Shown here: positions 24,804 through 32,954 of the stretch, piece after piece
Layout of the letters: each line of letters begins with the position of its first letter
Numbering within the stretch: position 1 is the stretch's first letter
Assembly (NCBI GenBank): GCA_964569025.1
Contig: CAZMSQ010000019.1
Coordinates: forward strand, 1 to 40,374
Length of the DNA: 40,374 nt
Source of the DNA: CAZMSQ01 sp964569025
Lineage (GTDB): Bacteria > Bacteroidota > Bacteroidia > Chitinophagales > Saprospiraceae
Direction of reading: 5' to 3'
Notes under the pieces: model-generated
Told to the model about the DNA's origin: nothing
Database searches by the model: none
What the model saw: only the letters and a program-made list of their open reading frames with translations
Translations under genes and position numbers: made by a program

Positions 24804-26012
24804 TTACCAGTGTTTGATGCGATATGGATAGCGCTCTTCGTAGATGGCAGCGACCATATGTTTGATGGTGGCACGAAGAGTATCGATGTGTTCGTGTTCA
24901 GCAGCAGACACGAAAATGACATCGTGTTCGAATTCAATTTTGAGTTTTTCTCTTAACTCATCAAGAATTCCCTGTTTTATCTCCTCCTCGAGGTAGCGGT
25001 CGAAATACCGCTCGCGATAAAGGTCAATTTTGTTGAACACCAAAAGCGTGGGTTTGTCGTAGGCATTCATTTGCCGAAGGGTATCGTTGACGGTGCGGAT
25101 ATGCTCTTCAAACTGAGGGTGGGCAATGTCAACGACATGGAGCAGGAGATCGCTTTCGCGAACCTCATCGAGAGTTGATTTAAAGCTTTCTACCAGATGG
25201 TGAGGGAGTTTTCGGATGAAGCCGACAGTATCGGACAGCAGAAAAGGCATGCGATCGAGCACCACCTTTCGGACTGTGGTATCGAGCGTTGCAAAGAGTT
25301 TGTTTTCTGCAAAGACGTCGGATTTACTCAGGAGATTCATGAGGGTCGACTTCCCGACATTGGTATATCCGACCAGTGCCACCCGGACAAACTCCCCGCG
25401 CTGCTTTCGCTGTGTGACATTTTGCTGGTCGATTTTTTCAAGGCGCTTCTTTAGCAGGGAAATTTTTTCCCGGACAATTCGGCGGTCGGTTTCGATTTCC
25501 TGTTCTCCTGGGCCCCTCATGCCAATTCCGCCTCGCTGCCGTTCGAGGTGAGTCCAGAGGCCTCGCAGCCTGGGCAGAAGGTATTGCATCTGAGCCAATT
25601 CGACCTGCGTTTTTGCTTGTGCGGTTTGCGCTCGTTCAGCGAAGATGTCGAGAATCAGTGTAGAGCGGTCTACAATTTTGACTTTCAGCAATTCTTCCAG
25701 CACGTGCGTCTGCTTGCCAGTCAGGTCATCATCGAAAATGGCCAGACTGACCTCCTCATGGGTATCAATGTAGGCCTTGATTTCTTCCACCTTCCCCGAG
25801 CCTATGAATGTCCGGGGGTTCGGTTGGTCAAGTTTTTGGGTGAAGCGCTTCCGGGTTTTTGCTCCAGCAGTCAGAGCCAGAAATTCGAGCTCATCCAAAT
25901 ATTCTTCAACCTGTTCCTCGGTCTGAGAGTTGTGTACCAATCCAATGAGAACAGCCTCTTCAACTTTGGTTCCCAGACCTTTCCGTTCTTTTTCTCCTAT
26001 ATTCCAATCCAT
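24804..26012 (-). CDS. hflX: GTPase HflX
   Basis: Ribosome-associated GTPase that splits stalled 70S ribosomes, especially under heat stress. The product is 402 aa. An N-terminal HflX domain (with NPRTFIGSGKVEEI) and a coiled linker, LPRLRGLWTHLERQRGGIG, precede the G domain: G1 GYTNVGKST at 215-223 (K221), DTVGF as G3 and NKID as G4. The open frame extends to 26162, but that part overlaps the upstream EnvC-like gene by over 100 nt and does not resemble the family, so the ATG at 26012 is used, leaving a 40-nt gap. Confidence 0.95.
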   Translation of the reverse strand: MDWNIGEKERKGLGTKVEEAVLIGLVHNSQTEEQVEEYLDELEFLALTAGAKTRKRFTQKLDQPNPRTFIGSGKVEEIKAYIDTHEEVSLAIFDDDLTGKQTHVLEELLKVKIVDRSTLILDIFAERAQTAQAKTQVELAQMQYLLPRLRGLWTHLERQRGGIGMRGPGEQEIETDRRIVREKISLLKKRLEKIDQQNVTQRKQRGEFVRVALVGYTNVGKSTLMNLLSKSDVFAENKLFATLDTTVRKVVLDRMPFLLSDTVGFIRKLPHHLVESFKSTLDEVRESDLLLHVVDIAHPQFEEHIRTVNDTLRQMNAYDKPTLLVFNKIDLYRERYFDRYLEEEIKQGILDELREKLKIEFEHDVIFVSAAEHEHIDTLRATIKHMVAAIYEERYPYRIKHW

Positions 26013-26052
26013 AAATTCATTGTGCAAAGTGTACCCCGCAAGCGGGAAATAA

Positions 26053-27330
26053 TCATGAGCGGGACAAAATCCACTCAGAAGGATCAAGTCTTGTTTTGTC
26101 TTGCCACAACTCGAAATGGAGTTCTGACTGTCCATTATCGTTATCGGCCTTGATAACCCCAATGGTTTGTCCGACTTCGACAGATTGTCCGCGGTTGACA
26201 GTCAGAGATTCGAGGTTGGAATAGACGCTGTAGTAGTTTCCATGGCGGATAATCAGCATAAAATCGTGTCCCGGCACAAACTGGTCTGCCAGCACGGTAC
26301 CTGGAAAAATGGCCTTTGCCGGCGCATTTCTACGCGTAAGCAAGTCAATTCCGTTGTTGACGATAAACACACTTTCAATGGTAGGGTGGGGTTGTTTGCC
26401 GAATAGTGTGGTAATAATTCCCTCTTCTACCGGCCATGGTAACTTCCCTTTATTGTTGGCAAAATTCTCGCTGTCCAGTGCGATGGCCTCGGATGCTCCG
26501 GCCTTGAGGGTTTTTGCTCTTGCCTCCGCTTCTCTTCTGGCAATTTCCGCTTTGATAATTTCTTCGATGGCCTCAGTCAGGCGCTGATGGGCTGTTTGTT
26601 TTTCGCGCAAATCAGAAGCGAGGCGTGTTTCATTTTCTTTCAAATTTTGAAGAATGGCATTTTTCTCAGCGAGTTCTGTAGCCATAAGTTGTTGCTGGTA
26701 GCGCTGTGCCTGAATGAGCCGCTCCTGCTCGGCTTTCCGCTCATCGAGTTCTTCTTGCTGTATATGCAGGGTGACCATGGTTTCACGAATTCTGACAGAC
26801 TGCTTCTGCCGGTAGCGCTCGTATTGTTGCAGGTACTGCCAACGTCGAAACCCCTGGTTGAGGTCCGGTGCAGACAACACAAACCAAAGCGGAGACCGAG
26901 TCGCCTTTTGCCGCCAGGCCAGTTGAAGCATTCGCGCAAATTCCTCCTGCAAGCGGTCGAGATCTGTCTGAAGGGCTCCGATAACCTCTTTGGTGCGATT
27001 CAGTTTTGTTTGTACATAGGTCAACTCAGATTCGAGATTCTTCAGCAGAGCCTCTCTGGCACGAATCTGTCTTCTGAGCGCGACAAACCCATCAAGGGTA
27101 TTTTTTCTGGATTCTCTCGTGGTGGAAAGGAGGCGGGTTGTCAGCTTGATTTCTTTGATCAATTCATTCCGGCGGGCCTCAAGCTCCTCCCGGGAGACTT
27201 CCTGGGCAGAGAGTCCTAAGGGAAAAAGATAAGAAAAGAGGAGAATAGCCGCAGGGAATACGAGTCGGAGGGCCGGATTACTCAATCCGTTGATAATGGT
27301 CAGGTATGTGAAATTGAATTGATTTCGGGA
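26053..27330 (-). CDS. EnvC-like coiled-coil protein with degenerate M23 (LytM) domain
   Basis: Likely a periplasmic activator of cell-wall amidases and not itself a peptidase. The 425-aa product has a signal peptide (hydrophobic FPAAILLFSYLFPLGLSAQ), a long coiled coil over about residues 50-290, and a C-terminal LytM domain. The zinc and catalytic residues are altered: N325 replaces the first His (NNGID, with D329 kept), N372 replaces the His of the YxH motif (YSNL), and E403 replaces the first His of HxH (ELHF, with H405 kept). EnvC is degenerate in the same way. The start is uncertain. The ATG at 27330 overlaps the DUF4292 gene by 53 nt, whereas a TTG at 27285 would overlap by 8 nt and still give a signal peptide. 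Confidence 0.85.
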   Translation of the reverse strand, partial: SRNQFNFTYLTIINGLSNPALRLVFPAAILLFSYLFPLGLSAQEVSREELEARRNELIKEIKLTTRLLSTTRESRKNTLDGFVALRRQIRAREALLKNLESELTYVQTKLNRTKEVIGALQTDLDRLQEEFARMLQLAWRQKATRSPLWFVLSAPDLNQGFRRWQYLQQYERYRQKQSVRIRETMVTLHIQQEELDERKAEQERLIQAQRYQQQLMATELAEKNAILQNLKENETRLASDLREKQTAHQRLTEAIEEIIKAEIARREAEARAKTLKAGASEAIALDSENFANNKGKLPWPVEEGIITTLFGKQPHPTIESVFIVNNGIDLLTRRNAPAKAIFPGTVLADQFVPGHDFMLIIRHGNYYSVYSNLESLTVNRGQSVEVGQTIGVIKADNDNGQSELHFELWQDKTRLDPSEWILSRS

Positions 27331-28102
27331 CATCCAGCTCAACTTGCTTGAACTCCATTTCCAGGGAGACTCCACCTGTTTGGGGCTCATCAAAGATGAT
27401 ATGGCGAAAGTACGCAAAATTTTCAATCCCGTCTTCTCCAGAAAATTCATCAAAAAGGAAGGATGCCCGGCGTTTTCCCCTGAGATCCGTAAAAGTCATT
27501 TCTTGCAAAAGGAATGTGGTTGCGTTAACCACATATTCACTGCGCAACCCGTCAGCCTGCCCCCTGAGTGCGTAGTTTCCTCCAAGGGTATCGCTGTCAA
27601 GTGATTTTACTCGAAAAAAGACAGGGTTGCCAAAGAAGGCTTCCTGCAGGGAATGAAAGAGCTGCTCATTGGTGATATCCCTAAACGGGAGATTGAGCCG
27701 TTCTTTCAAGTCTTCAAGACTTCCGCTAACGTACTGGTTATTGAGTCTGTCAATGAGAAAAACTGAGTCGGGTCGAAGGAGCATTCTTCCTGCCTCAATC
27801 CCGGATTTCTTGAAGTTCATCCAGATGACACTGTCTCTTTTAACTCTCACGTAGCTGACAAAATGCCGGGTTTGCTCTTCGTCGCGGTATATCACCTTGG
27901 CACGTGCACTCAGCCAATTGGCGCTCACACGCTGGTCATTCAGCCGTTTGAGCAGGTAGGTGCTCTGACGAGGGTCGACTTCAGCAACGGCTCCAGCGCT
28001 GGTTGCCTGTCGGGTTGTCCGACATCCCCCAAGCAGTGCGGCAAGGACCAGAAGGAAAGTGCACATCCGCACGGAAGCCGATGAGGAATTTGAAAACGTC
28101 AT
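27278..28102 (-). CDS. DUF4292 lipoprotein (LolA/LolB-like)
   Basis: Function not established. The 274-aa product has a signal peptide ending in lipobox LLGGC, so it should be lipidated. The mature part fits the DUF4292 pattern, with segments such as VKRDSVIWMNFKKSGIEAGRMLLRPDSVFLIDR. This is suggestive of a LolA/LolB-like open barrel that could carry lipids or lipoproteins, an inference from sequence style. In many Bacteroidota it lies between a TPR gene and an EnvC-like gene, as here: TPR 11 nt upstream and EnvC-like overlapping downstream. This points to a role in the envelope. Confidence 0.88.
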   Translation of the reverse strand: MTFSNSSSASVRMCTFLLVLAALLGGCRTTRQATSAGAVAEVDPRQSTYLLKRLNDQRVSANWLSARAKVIYRDEEQTRHFVSYVRVKRDSVIWMNFKKSGIEAGRMLLRPDSVFLIDRLNNQYVSGSLEDLKERLNLPFRDITNEQLFHSLQEAFFGNPVFFRVKSLDSDTLGGNYALRGQADGLRSEYVVNATTFLLQEMTFTDLRGKRRASFLFDEFSGEDGIENFAYFRHIIFDEPQTGGVSLEMEFKQVELDVPKSIQFHIPDHYQRIE

Positions 28103-28113
28103 GAAAACTCGAA

Positions 28114-29835
28114 TCAGTTGCTGGTTGAACGGGTTTGTATTTTGCTCGTGAGTCTTTCGGTATTTCCGCTACCTTCGAGGGCTAGCTGCCAATACCTGAC
28201 TGCCTCATTCTCATCACCTGCACCCAGTGCAGCATCTCCAAGCCGTTCAAGCACAAAAGCATCATTGACCCCCATATTTAGGGCATTCTCCAGCCAGCTT
28301 TTGGCTGATTTCGGATCCCCCTGACGATATGCCAACACGCCCCTTGCAACAGCAATGCCTGGGTGAGAGGGATTGATGTTTTCTGCGCGTTTCAGTATTG
28401 GCAGGGCTTTCTCCGGCTGACCCGATTCAATCAGCCTTACGCAATAATTTGACAAGACCGCCACTGATTGCGGTTGGAGGCTGATGGCTTTCTCGAAAGT
28501 TTGCGCACCCCGATCGGGTTGTCCTGCCAAAAATTGCGCCTCTCCCAAGCTATTCAGAATATCCATATGCAGTCCTTCCATGCGGGTCGACATAAAAGCG
28601 GCTTGTTGGAGGGTCCCTATGGCTTCGGCGTATGATTCCTTCCTAAGAGCTGACAGGCCATTGAGAAAATAGCTCAATGCCTGATTGGGAAACAAATCCA
28701 GCGATTCGCCCGATAGAGTGTAGAGTTCGGCGTACTGTTTTTGTTCCAGAAGAATGATCATGAGTTGCTCCCAGACTGAATAGACAGACTTGTCGGTTTG
28801 AAGGGCCGTCCGGTAGGCTTCCGCTGCTTCTTCTGTCTGACCGGTCAGGCTCAGGACATCCCCATACAAGGCATGACTTTTGGCTTCAGAAGGGTGTACA
28901 TCGCGGATGGTCCGGCACAAATCCATAAGTCGCTCGGCTCCAGCCATCGGAGCATGACTCTGTGCGGCTTGTTCAATAAGGGGCAAGACTTGCTGGATCT
29001 TCAAGTCGACTGGCACGTCTTTATCACGGAACAGAGCCAGAAGTTTGTCTTCTGCGCTGCCTTCCCGTGGCAATTCCGGCCCACCTCCAACAGCGAGACG
29101 TGCTTTCGGGTCTGAAGGGTCAATGGTGAGAATACGCTCGTAGACTTTCAGGGCATCCAGTCTCCTGTCAAGCCGAACAAATAACTCAGCAAGCTCATGC
29201 TGGTATTCCAGATGAGATGGATAAGCATCAGCAAGGCTCCGAAGCTCTGCCGCTGCCTTGTCTGGTTTTCCCAGGCCCAGATACAGTCTGACCTTTTTAT
29301 TGCTGATGTCGGGTACCACGCCGGATTGTTCTTCCAGACGGTCATAAATGCTGATGGCTTCTTCAGGTTTCTGGCCTACCACCAGCAAATAGGCTTCCAT
29401 CATGAGGTAGTAATCATTGTCAGGATACTGTTTGTGCAGCTCCTCATAAATTTCTGCTGCCTCAATGGCCTTGCCGGCTGACTCAAGTACTTGAGCCAGA
29501 AAAGTATGATACCATGGATTGTCCGGATCTTTCTCCACAGCCTGTCGGGCATACATCAAAGCTTTGCCGGATTCTTCTTTTGCCTCAAAAATTCGCGAGA
29601 GCTCATAGGCTGCGGCACTGTTGTCGGAGTCATCTTCCAAAATGCGCTCGTACATTTCGATTGCTTCATCAGCGTCACCAACCAATCGCGCCTGGATGGC
29701 TGAGATAAACAGTCTGTCAAGGTCTTTTTGGTCAGATTCTCCAGTTGAGAAAGAGCCTTGCCCCGATAATGGGATGACAAGAGATGTCAGGAGGCAGCAG
29801 GTTGTGAAAATGAAGCGCAAAGCGTATTGGATCAT
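28114..29835 (-). CDS. TPR repeat protein, exported
   Basis: The 573-aa product has an N-terminal signal peptide (FIFTTCCLLTSLVIPLSG) and a mature region made almost entirely of tetratricopeptide repeats. Examples are DEAIEMYERILEDDSDNSAAAYELSRIF near residue 55, EEAAEAYRTALQTDKSVYSVWEQL in the middle, and DPKSAKSWLENALNMGVNDAFVLERLGDAAL near the C-terminus. No enzyme domain is visible, so it is probably a scaffold. It sits between the sugar nucleotidyltransferase (32 nt) and the DUF4292 lipoprotein (11 nt) in an operon. Confidence 0.9.
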   Translation of the reverse strand: MIQYALRFIFTTCCLLTSLVIPLSGQGSFSTGESDQKDLDRLFISAIQARLVGDADEAIEMYERILEDDSDNSAAAYELSRIFEAKEESGKALMYARQAVEKDPDNPWYHTFLAQVLESAGKAIEAAEIYEELHKQYPDNDYYLMMEAYLLVVGQKPEEAISIYDRLEEQSGVVPDISNKKVRLYLGLGKPDKAAAELRSLADAYPSHLEYQHELAELFVRLDRRLDALKVYERILTIDPSDPKARLAVGGGPELPREGSAEDKLLALFRDKDVPVDLKIQQVLPLIEQAAQSHAPMAGAERLMDLCRTIRDVHPSEAKSHALYGDVLSLTGQTEEAAEAYRTALQTDKSVYSVWEQLMIILLEQKQYAELYTLSGESLDLFPNQALSYFLNGLSALRKESYAEAIGTLQQAAFMSTRMEGLHMDILNSLGEAQFLAGQPDRGAQTFEKAISLQPQSVAVLSNYCVRLIESGQPEKALPILKRAENINPSHPGIAVARGVLAYRQGDPKSAKSWLENALNMGVNDAFVLERLGDAALGAGDENEAVRYWQLALEGSGNTERLTSKIQTRSTSN

Positions 29836-29867
29836 ATCGGTCTGTTATTCCAGCCTGGTGTCATTGC

Positions 29868-30875
29868 TCAGCCATGCACTCTGGAGTAATCTCCGATGCT
29901 GACATCGGAAGGTACACCCGTGTATTCGACATAATTTCCGATCATTGAATCAGAAACGTGAGCCTCGGAAATCCGGCTTTCATTCTGAATAACGCTATTT
30001 TTGATCACCGAGTTTTCTACAGAGGTTTTATTTCCGACAGAAACATGGGGCCCAACGACTGAATTGGTCAAAACAGCCCCATCTCCGATGGCGCAAGGAG
30101 GGATGATCACAGAATTGGACAGGGTGGCCGTCGGTGAGATTCGGGCTTCTTCCGGAAGTAATTCGAGAATCCGCTGGTTAGCGTGTATCACTGCCTCCTT
30201 ATTGCCGCAGTCGAGCCACTCTCTGATGTAACCGGGAGAAAATTTGACACCCTTAGCCTTCATATTTTCCAGGGCGTTGGTCAGCTGAAACTCCCCTTTG
30301 TCTTTGATATTGTTGTCGAGCAGATATTGCAATTCCTCTCTCAGATTATCTCCGTCCCTGAAAAAGTAAATCCCAACAATTGCCAGATCAGAGACCCATT
30401 CATTCGGTTTTTCCACAAAATCTGAGATCACTCCCTCATCGTTGAGTTTGACAACTCCAAACGAAGAAGGATCTTCGACTTTTTGCACCCAAATGATTCC
30501 ATCTTGTGCCTGGGGGTCAAACTTAAAATCGGCATCAAAAAGGGTATCTGCAAAAGCCACGAGGCAGGGACCCGTCAGGCTTTCGCGGGCGCAGAGGATG
30601 GCATGTGCGGTGCCGAGGGGCACATCCTGAGCATACACGCGACCGCGAGCACCCACTGAGGCAGCAATTTGTTCGAGCTGTTTGGTGACTTCGTCGCCGA
30701 AATCGCCTGTAATGAATGCAATTTCATTGACAGTTCCTTTGAATGATCTTGTGAGACCTTCAACCAGTCGCTGCACAATGGGTTTGCCTGCAATTGGGAC
30801 AAGGGGTTTCGGGACGGTGAGAGTATGTGGACGGAGTCTTGAGCCGCGGCCAGCCATTGGGATGATGAGATTCAT
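29868..30875 (-). CDS. Sugar-phosphate nucleotidyltransferase (paralogue 1)
   Basis: Makes a nucleotide sugar from a sugar-1-phosphate and an NTP. The product is 335 aa. The N-terminal Rossmann-like domain begins MNLIIPMAGRGSRLRPHTLT and includes VPKPLVPIAGKPI, then FADTLFDAD as the metal-binding segment and EWLDCGNKEAV. The C-terminal part (about 235-335) is a left-handed beta-helix of short I/V repeats (SNSVIIPPCAIGDGAVLTNSVVG). The open frame starts at a TTG at 30896, but the ATG at 30875 fits the family. The sugar and base are not determinable. A second copy lies at 35323. Confidence 0.9.
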   Translation of the reverse strand: MNLIIPMAGRGSRLRPHTLTVPKPLVPIAGKPIVQRLVEGLTRSFKGTVNEIAFITGDFGDEVTKQLEQIAASVGARGRVYAQDVPLGTAHAILCARESLTGPCLVAFADTLFDADFKFDPQAQDGIIWVQKVEDPSSFGVVKLNDEGVISDFVEKPNEWVSDLAIVGIYFFRDGDNLREELQYLLDNNIKDKGEFQLTNALENMKAKGVKFSPGYIREWLDCGNKEAVIHANQRILELLPEEARISPTATLSNSVIIPPCAIGDGAVLTNSVVGPHVSVGNKTSVENSVIKNSVIQNESRISEAHVSDSMIGNYVEYTGVPSDVSIGDYSRVHG

Positions 30876-30967
30876 AAGCGGGAATGTGTGGGTCAAAAAA
30901 TTATACTGAATCGAAAATCAGACTGAAGCACCAGAGTCATGAGGTTTCTCTGCCCGTCGGCTTGCTA

Positions 30968-31402
30968 CTAGCGGCCGGTACTCCCGAATCCGCCGGTACC
31001 GCGACTGCTGTCGTTGAGTTGCGTAACTGGTTTCCAGGTCACCTGCACAACGGGGGCCACAACCATTTGGGCAACGCGGTCGCCAGGTGAGATGGTTTGC
31101 GCTTCCTGAGAGATGTTGATCATGGGAATTCCGATTTCTCCACGATAGTCACTGTCAATGGTGCCCGGGGTATTGACTACTGATAGGCCATGTCGGAGCG
31201 CAAGACCACTTCGTGGACGAACCTGGGCCTCGTATCCCTCCGGCAGTTCAATAAACAAACCCGTCGGGACGAGCCTCCGTTCCATGGGGGCAAGGGTAAT
31301 TGGCTCAGGAAGATTCGCCCGGAGGTCAACGCCGGCACTTCCGGCCGTTTCATAGGCAGGAAGGGGGTATGGAGAATGATTGACTATTTTTACTTCAGCC
31401 AT
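30968..31402 (-). CDS. dut: dUTP diphosphatase
   Basis: Hydrolyses dUTP to dUMP and pyrophosphate, keeping uracil out of DNA and feeding thymidylate synthesis. The product is 144 aa, normal for the trimeric form. All five motifs are present: AGSAGVDLRA, RPRSGLALRHG, GTIDSDYRGEIG, GDRVAQMVV and the C-terminal RGTGGFGSTGR. It lies 22 nt after pyk and 92 nt before the nucleotidyltransferase gene. Confidence 0.97.
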   Translation of the reverse strand: MAEVKIVNHSPYPLPAYETAGSAGVDLRANLPEPITLAPMERRLVPTGLFIELPEGYEAQVRPRSGLALRHGLSVVNTPGTIDSDYRGEIGIPMINISQEAQTISPGDRVAQMVVAPVVQVTWKPVTQLNDSSRGTGGFGSTGR

Positions 31403-31424
31403 GAAATAAGGATTTGGTGGCCCA

Positions 31425-32855
31425 TTACTCTACCATAGTCACCTTCAGCATATTTGTGCGGTGTCTCCTGTGCAGTGGCATGGAGCCGATGTTGATGACC
31501 ACTTCTCCGGGATGCACCAGATTATTGCTTTTCAAAATGTCGATGACATCCTGAATGGATTCGTCGGTGGTGGTGAATTTATCGTAATAAAAGCAATGCA
31601 CCCCCCACACCAGATTCAGGGTTGAAAGCATAAAGTGGCGGTCGGAAAAAATATAAATTTTCGAAGCGGGGCGGTAGCTTGAGACCTTAAACGCAGTATA
31701 TCCGGAACTGGTCATCCCGACGATGGCCTTCGATTTGACCTCCTGTGCCAGTCTGGACGCATTGAAACAGACCGCATCGGAGAAAAAGGTCCGGGACTTG
31801 CGCGAGGCGACAGGACGGTGGGTTGGCTCGAAATGAGATTCTGCTTCCTCAATAATTTTAGTCATGGCCTCAACCACCTTGATTGGGTGCCTGCCAACTG
31901 ATGTCTCACCGCTTAGCATCACAGCGTCTGCGCCATCAAGCACTGCATTTGCTACATCCGTAATTTCGGCCCTTGTGGGGCTCGGATTGGTAATCATGCT
32001 GTCCATCATCTGGGTGGCTACAATCACTGGCCGTGCTCTCTGGATGCACTTGCGAATGATATCTTTCTGGATCAGCGGCAGCCGCTCCATGGGGACTTCG
32101 ACCCCCAGATCGCCCCGGGCTATCATGATTCCGTTGGAGAATTTGATGATTTTCTCCAGCCGCTCGACCGCCTCAGGTTTTTCTATCTTAGAGATGACCT
32201 TGGCTGAATGGCCTGCTGCCGAGATCCTGTGGACCAGGTCTTTGACATCTTTCGGACTGCGCACAAACGACAGGGCAATCCAGTTGACCGGTTGGGTCAG
32301 GATAAACTCAAGATCTGCCAAATCTTTTTTTGTGAGGGATGGCAGTGAAATTTTGGTGTCAGGCAAATTGACTCCTTTTCTGGAAGAAAGGGTTCCCCCG
32401 AAGAGTGTCTTGAGTATCACACGATCCACTCCGTTGGTTTCACTGACCTCAAAGACGAGTTTGCCATCATCTACCAGCACACGTTCGCCTACCCTCACAT
32501 CAGCGGCAAAGCGCTGGTAGCTCATATAAATGGCCTCAGCAGTCCCGACACAAGGCTCATTGACCAGCGTGATGTGATCTCCTTCGGATAGTTCCAGGGC
32601 ATTGTCCTTAATTTCTCCAACACGGAGCTTTGGTCCCTGCAAATCGGCCATAATACCAATATGAATCCCATATTTCGCGTTGATCGAAATGATATGTTTG
32701 ATAACAGCCTCGTGATCAGCATGTGTACCGTGGGAAAAATTGAGACGGAAAATATTCACACCAGCATTTGCCAGGCCGAGTAATGCCTCATAAGAGCTGG
32801 AGGCGGGGCCCACCGTTGCCACGATTTTTGTGTTCGGGTGGTTGTTTAGGTCCAT
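31425..32855 (-). CDS. pyk: Pyruvate kinase
   Basis: Final step of glycolysis, phosphoenolpyruvate to pyruvate with ATP formation. The product is 476 aa, normal length. It has KIVATVGPASSSYEALLGL at the N-terminus, the NFSHGTHADH motif, ISKIEKPEAVERLEKI with the catalytic Lys, and MIARGDLGVEVPMERLPLIQK for metal and substrate binding. The C-terminal domain ends in the usual regulatory fold. It heads the long minus-strand run and is divergent from the OmpA-like gene. Confidence 0.97.
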   Translation of the reverse strand: MDLNNHPNTKIVATVGPASSSYEALLGLANAGVNIFRLNFSHGTHADHEAVIKHIISINAKYGIHIGIMADLQGPKLRVGEIKDNALELSEGDHITLVNEPCVGTAEAIYMSYQRFAADVRVGERVLVDDGKLVFEVSETNGVDRVILKTLFGGTLSSRKGVNLPDTKISLPSLTKKDLADLEFILTQPVNWIALSFVRSPKDVKDLVHRISAAGHSAKVISKIEKPEAVERLEKIIKFSNGIMIARGDLGVEVPMERLPLIQKDIIRKCIQRARPVIVATQMMDSMITNPSPTRAEITDVANAVLDGADAVMLSGETSVGRHPIKVVEAMTKIIEEAESHFEPTHRPVASRKSRTFFSDAVCFNASRLAQEVKSKAIVGMTSSGYTAFKVSSYRPASKIYIFSDRHFMLSTLNLVWGVHCFYYDKFTTTDESIQDVIDILKSNNLVHPGEVVINIGSMPLHRRHRTNMLKVTMVE

Positions 32856-32873
32856 ACTTGTTCATTTAAGCCA

Positions 32874-32936
32874 CAAAGGTAAGAAAGATTGCCTACTCCG
32901 CTCATGCACGGGTCGCCTTTGGAATTGCTATTTTTG
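32874..32936. promoter_or_regulatory. Divergent promoter region between pyk and the OmpA-like gene
   Basis: On the minus strand TACCTTTG (32881 to 32874) lies 18 nt before pyk. On the plus strand TATTTTTG (32929-32936) lies 18 nt before the OmpA-like gene. Both match the Bacteroidota -7 consensus, but neither has a clear -33 TTG at 19-20 nt, so the assignment is tentative. Confidence 0.45.
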
Positions 32937-32954
32937 TGGGAGAGTTTTGTATCC

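Noticed and set aside
31864..32520. 218-aa open frame opposite pyk
   Set aside because: Ser/Thr/Arg-rich antisense shadow with no family resemblance.
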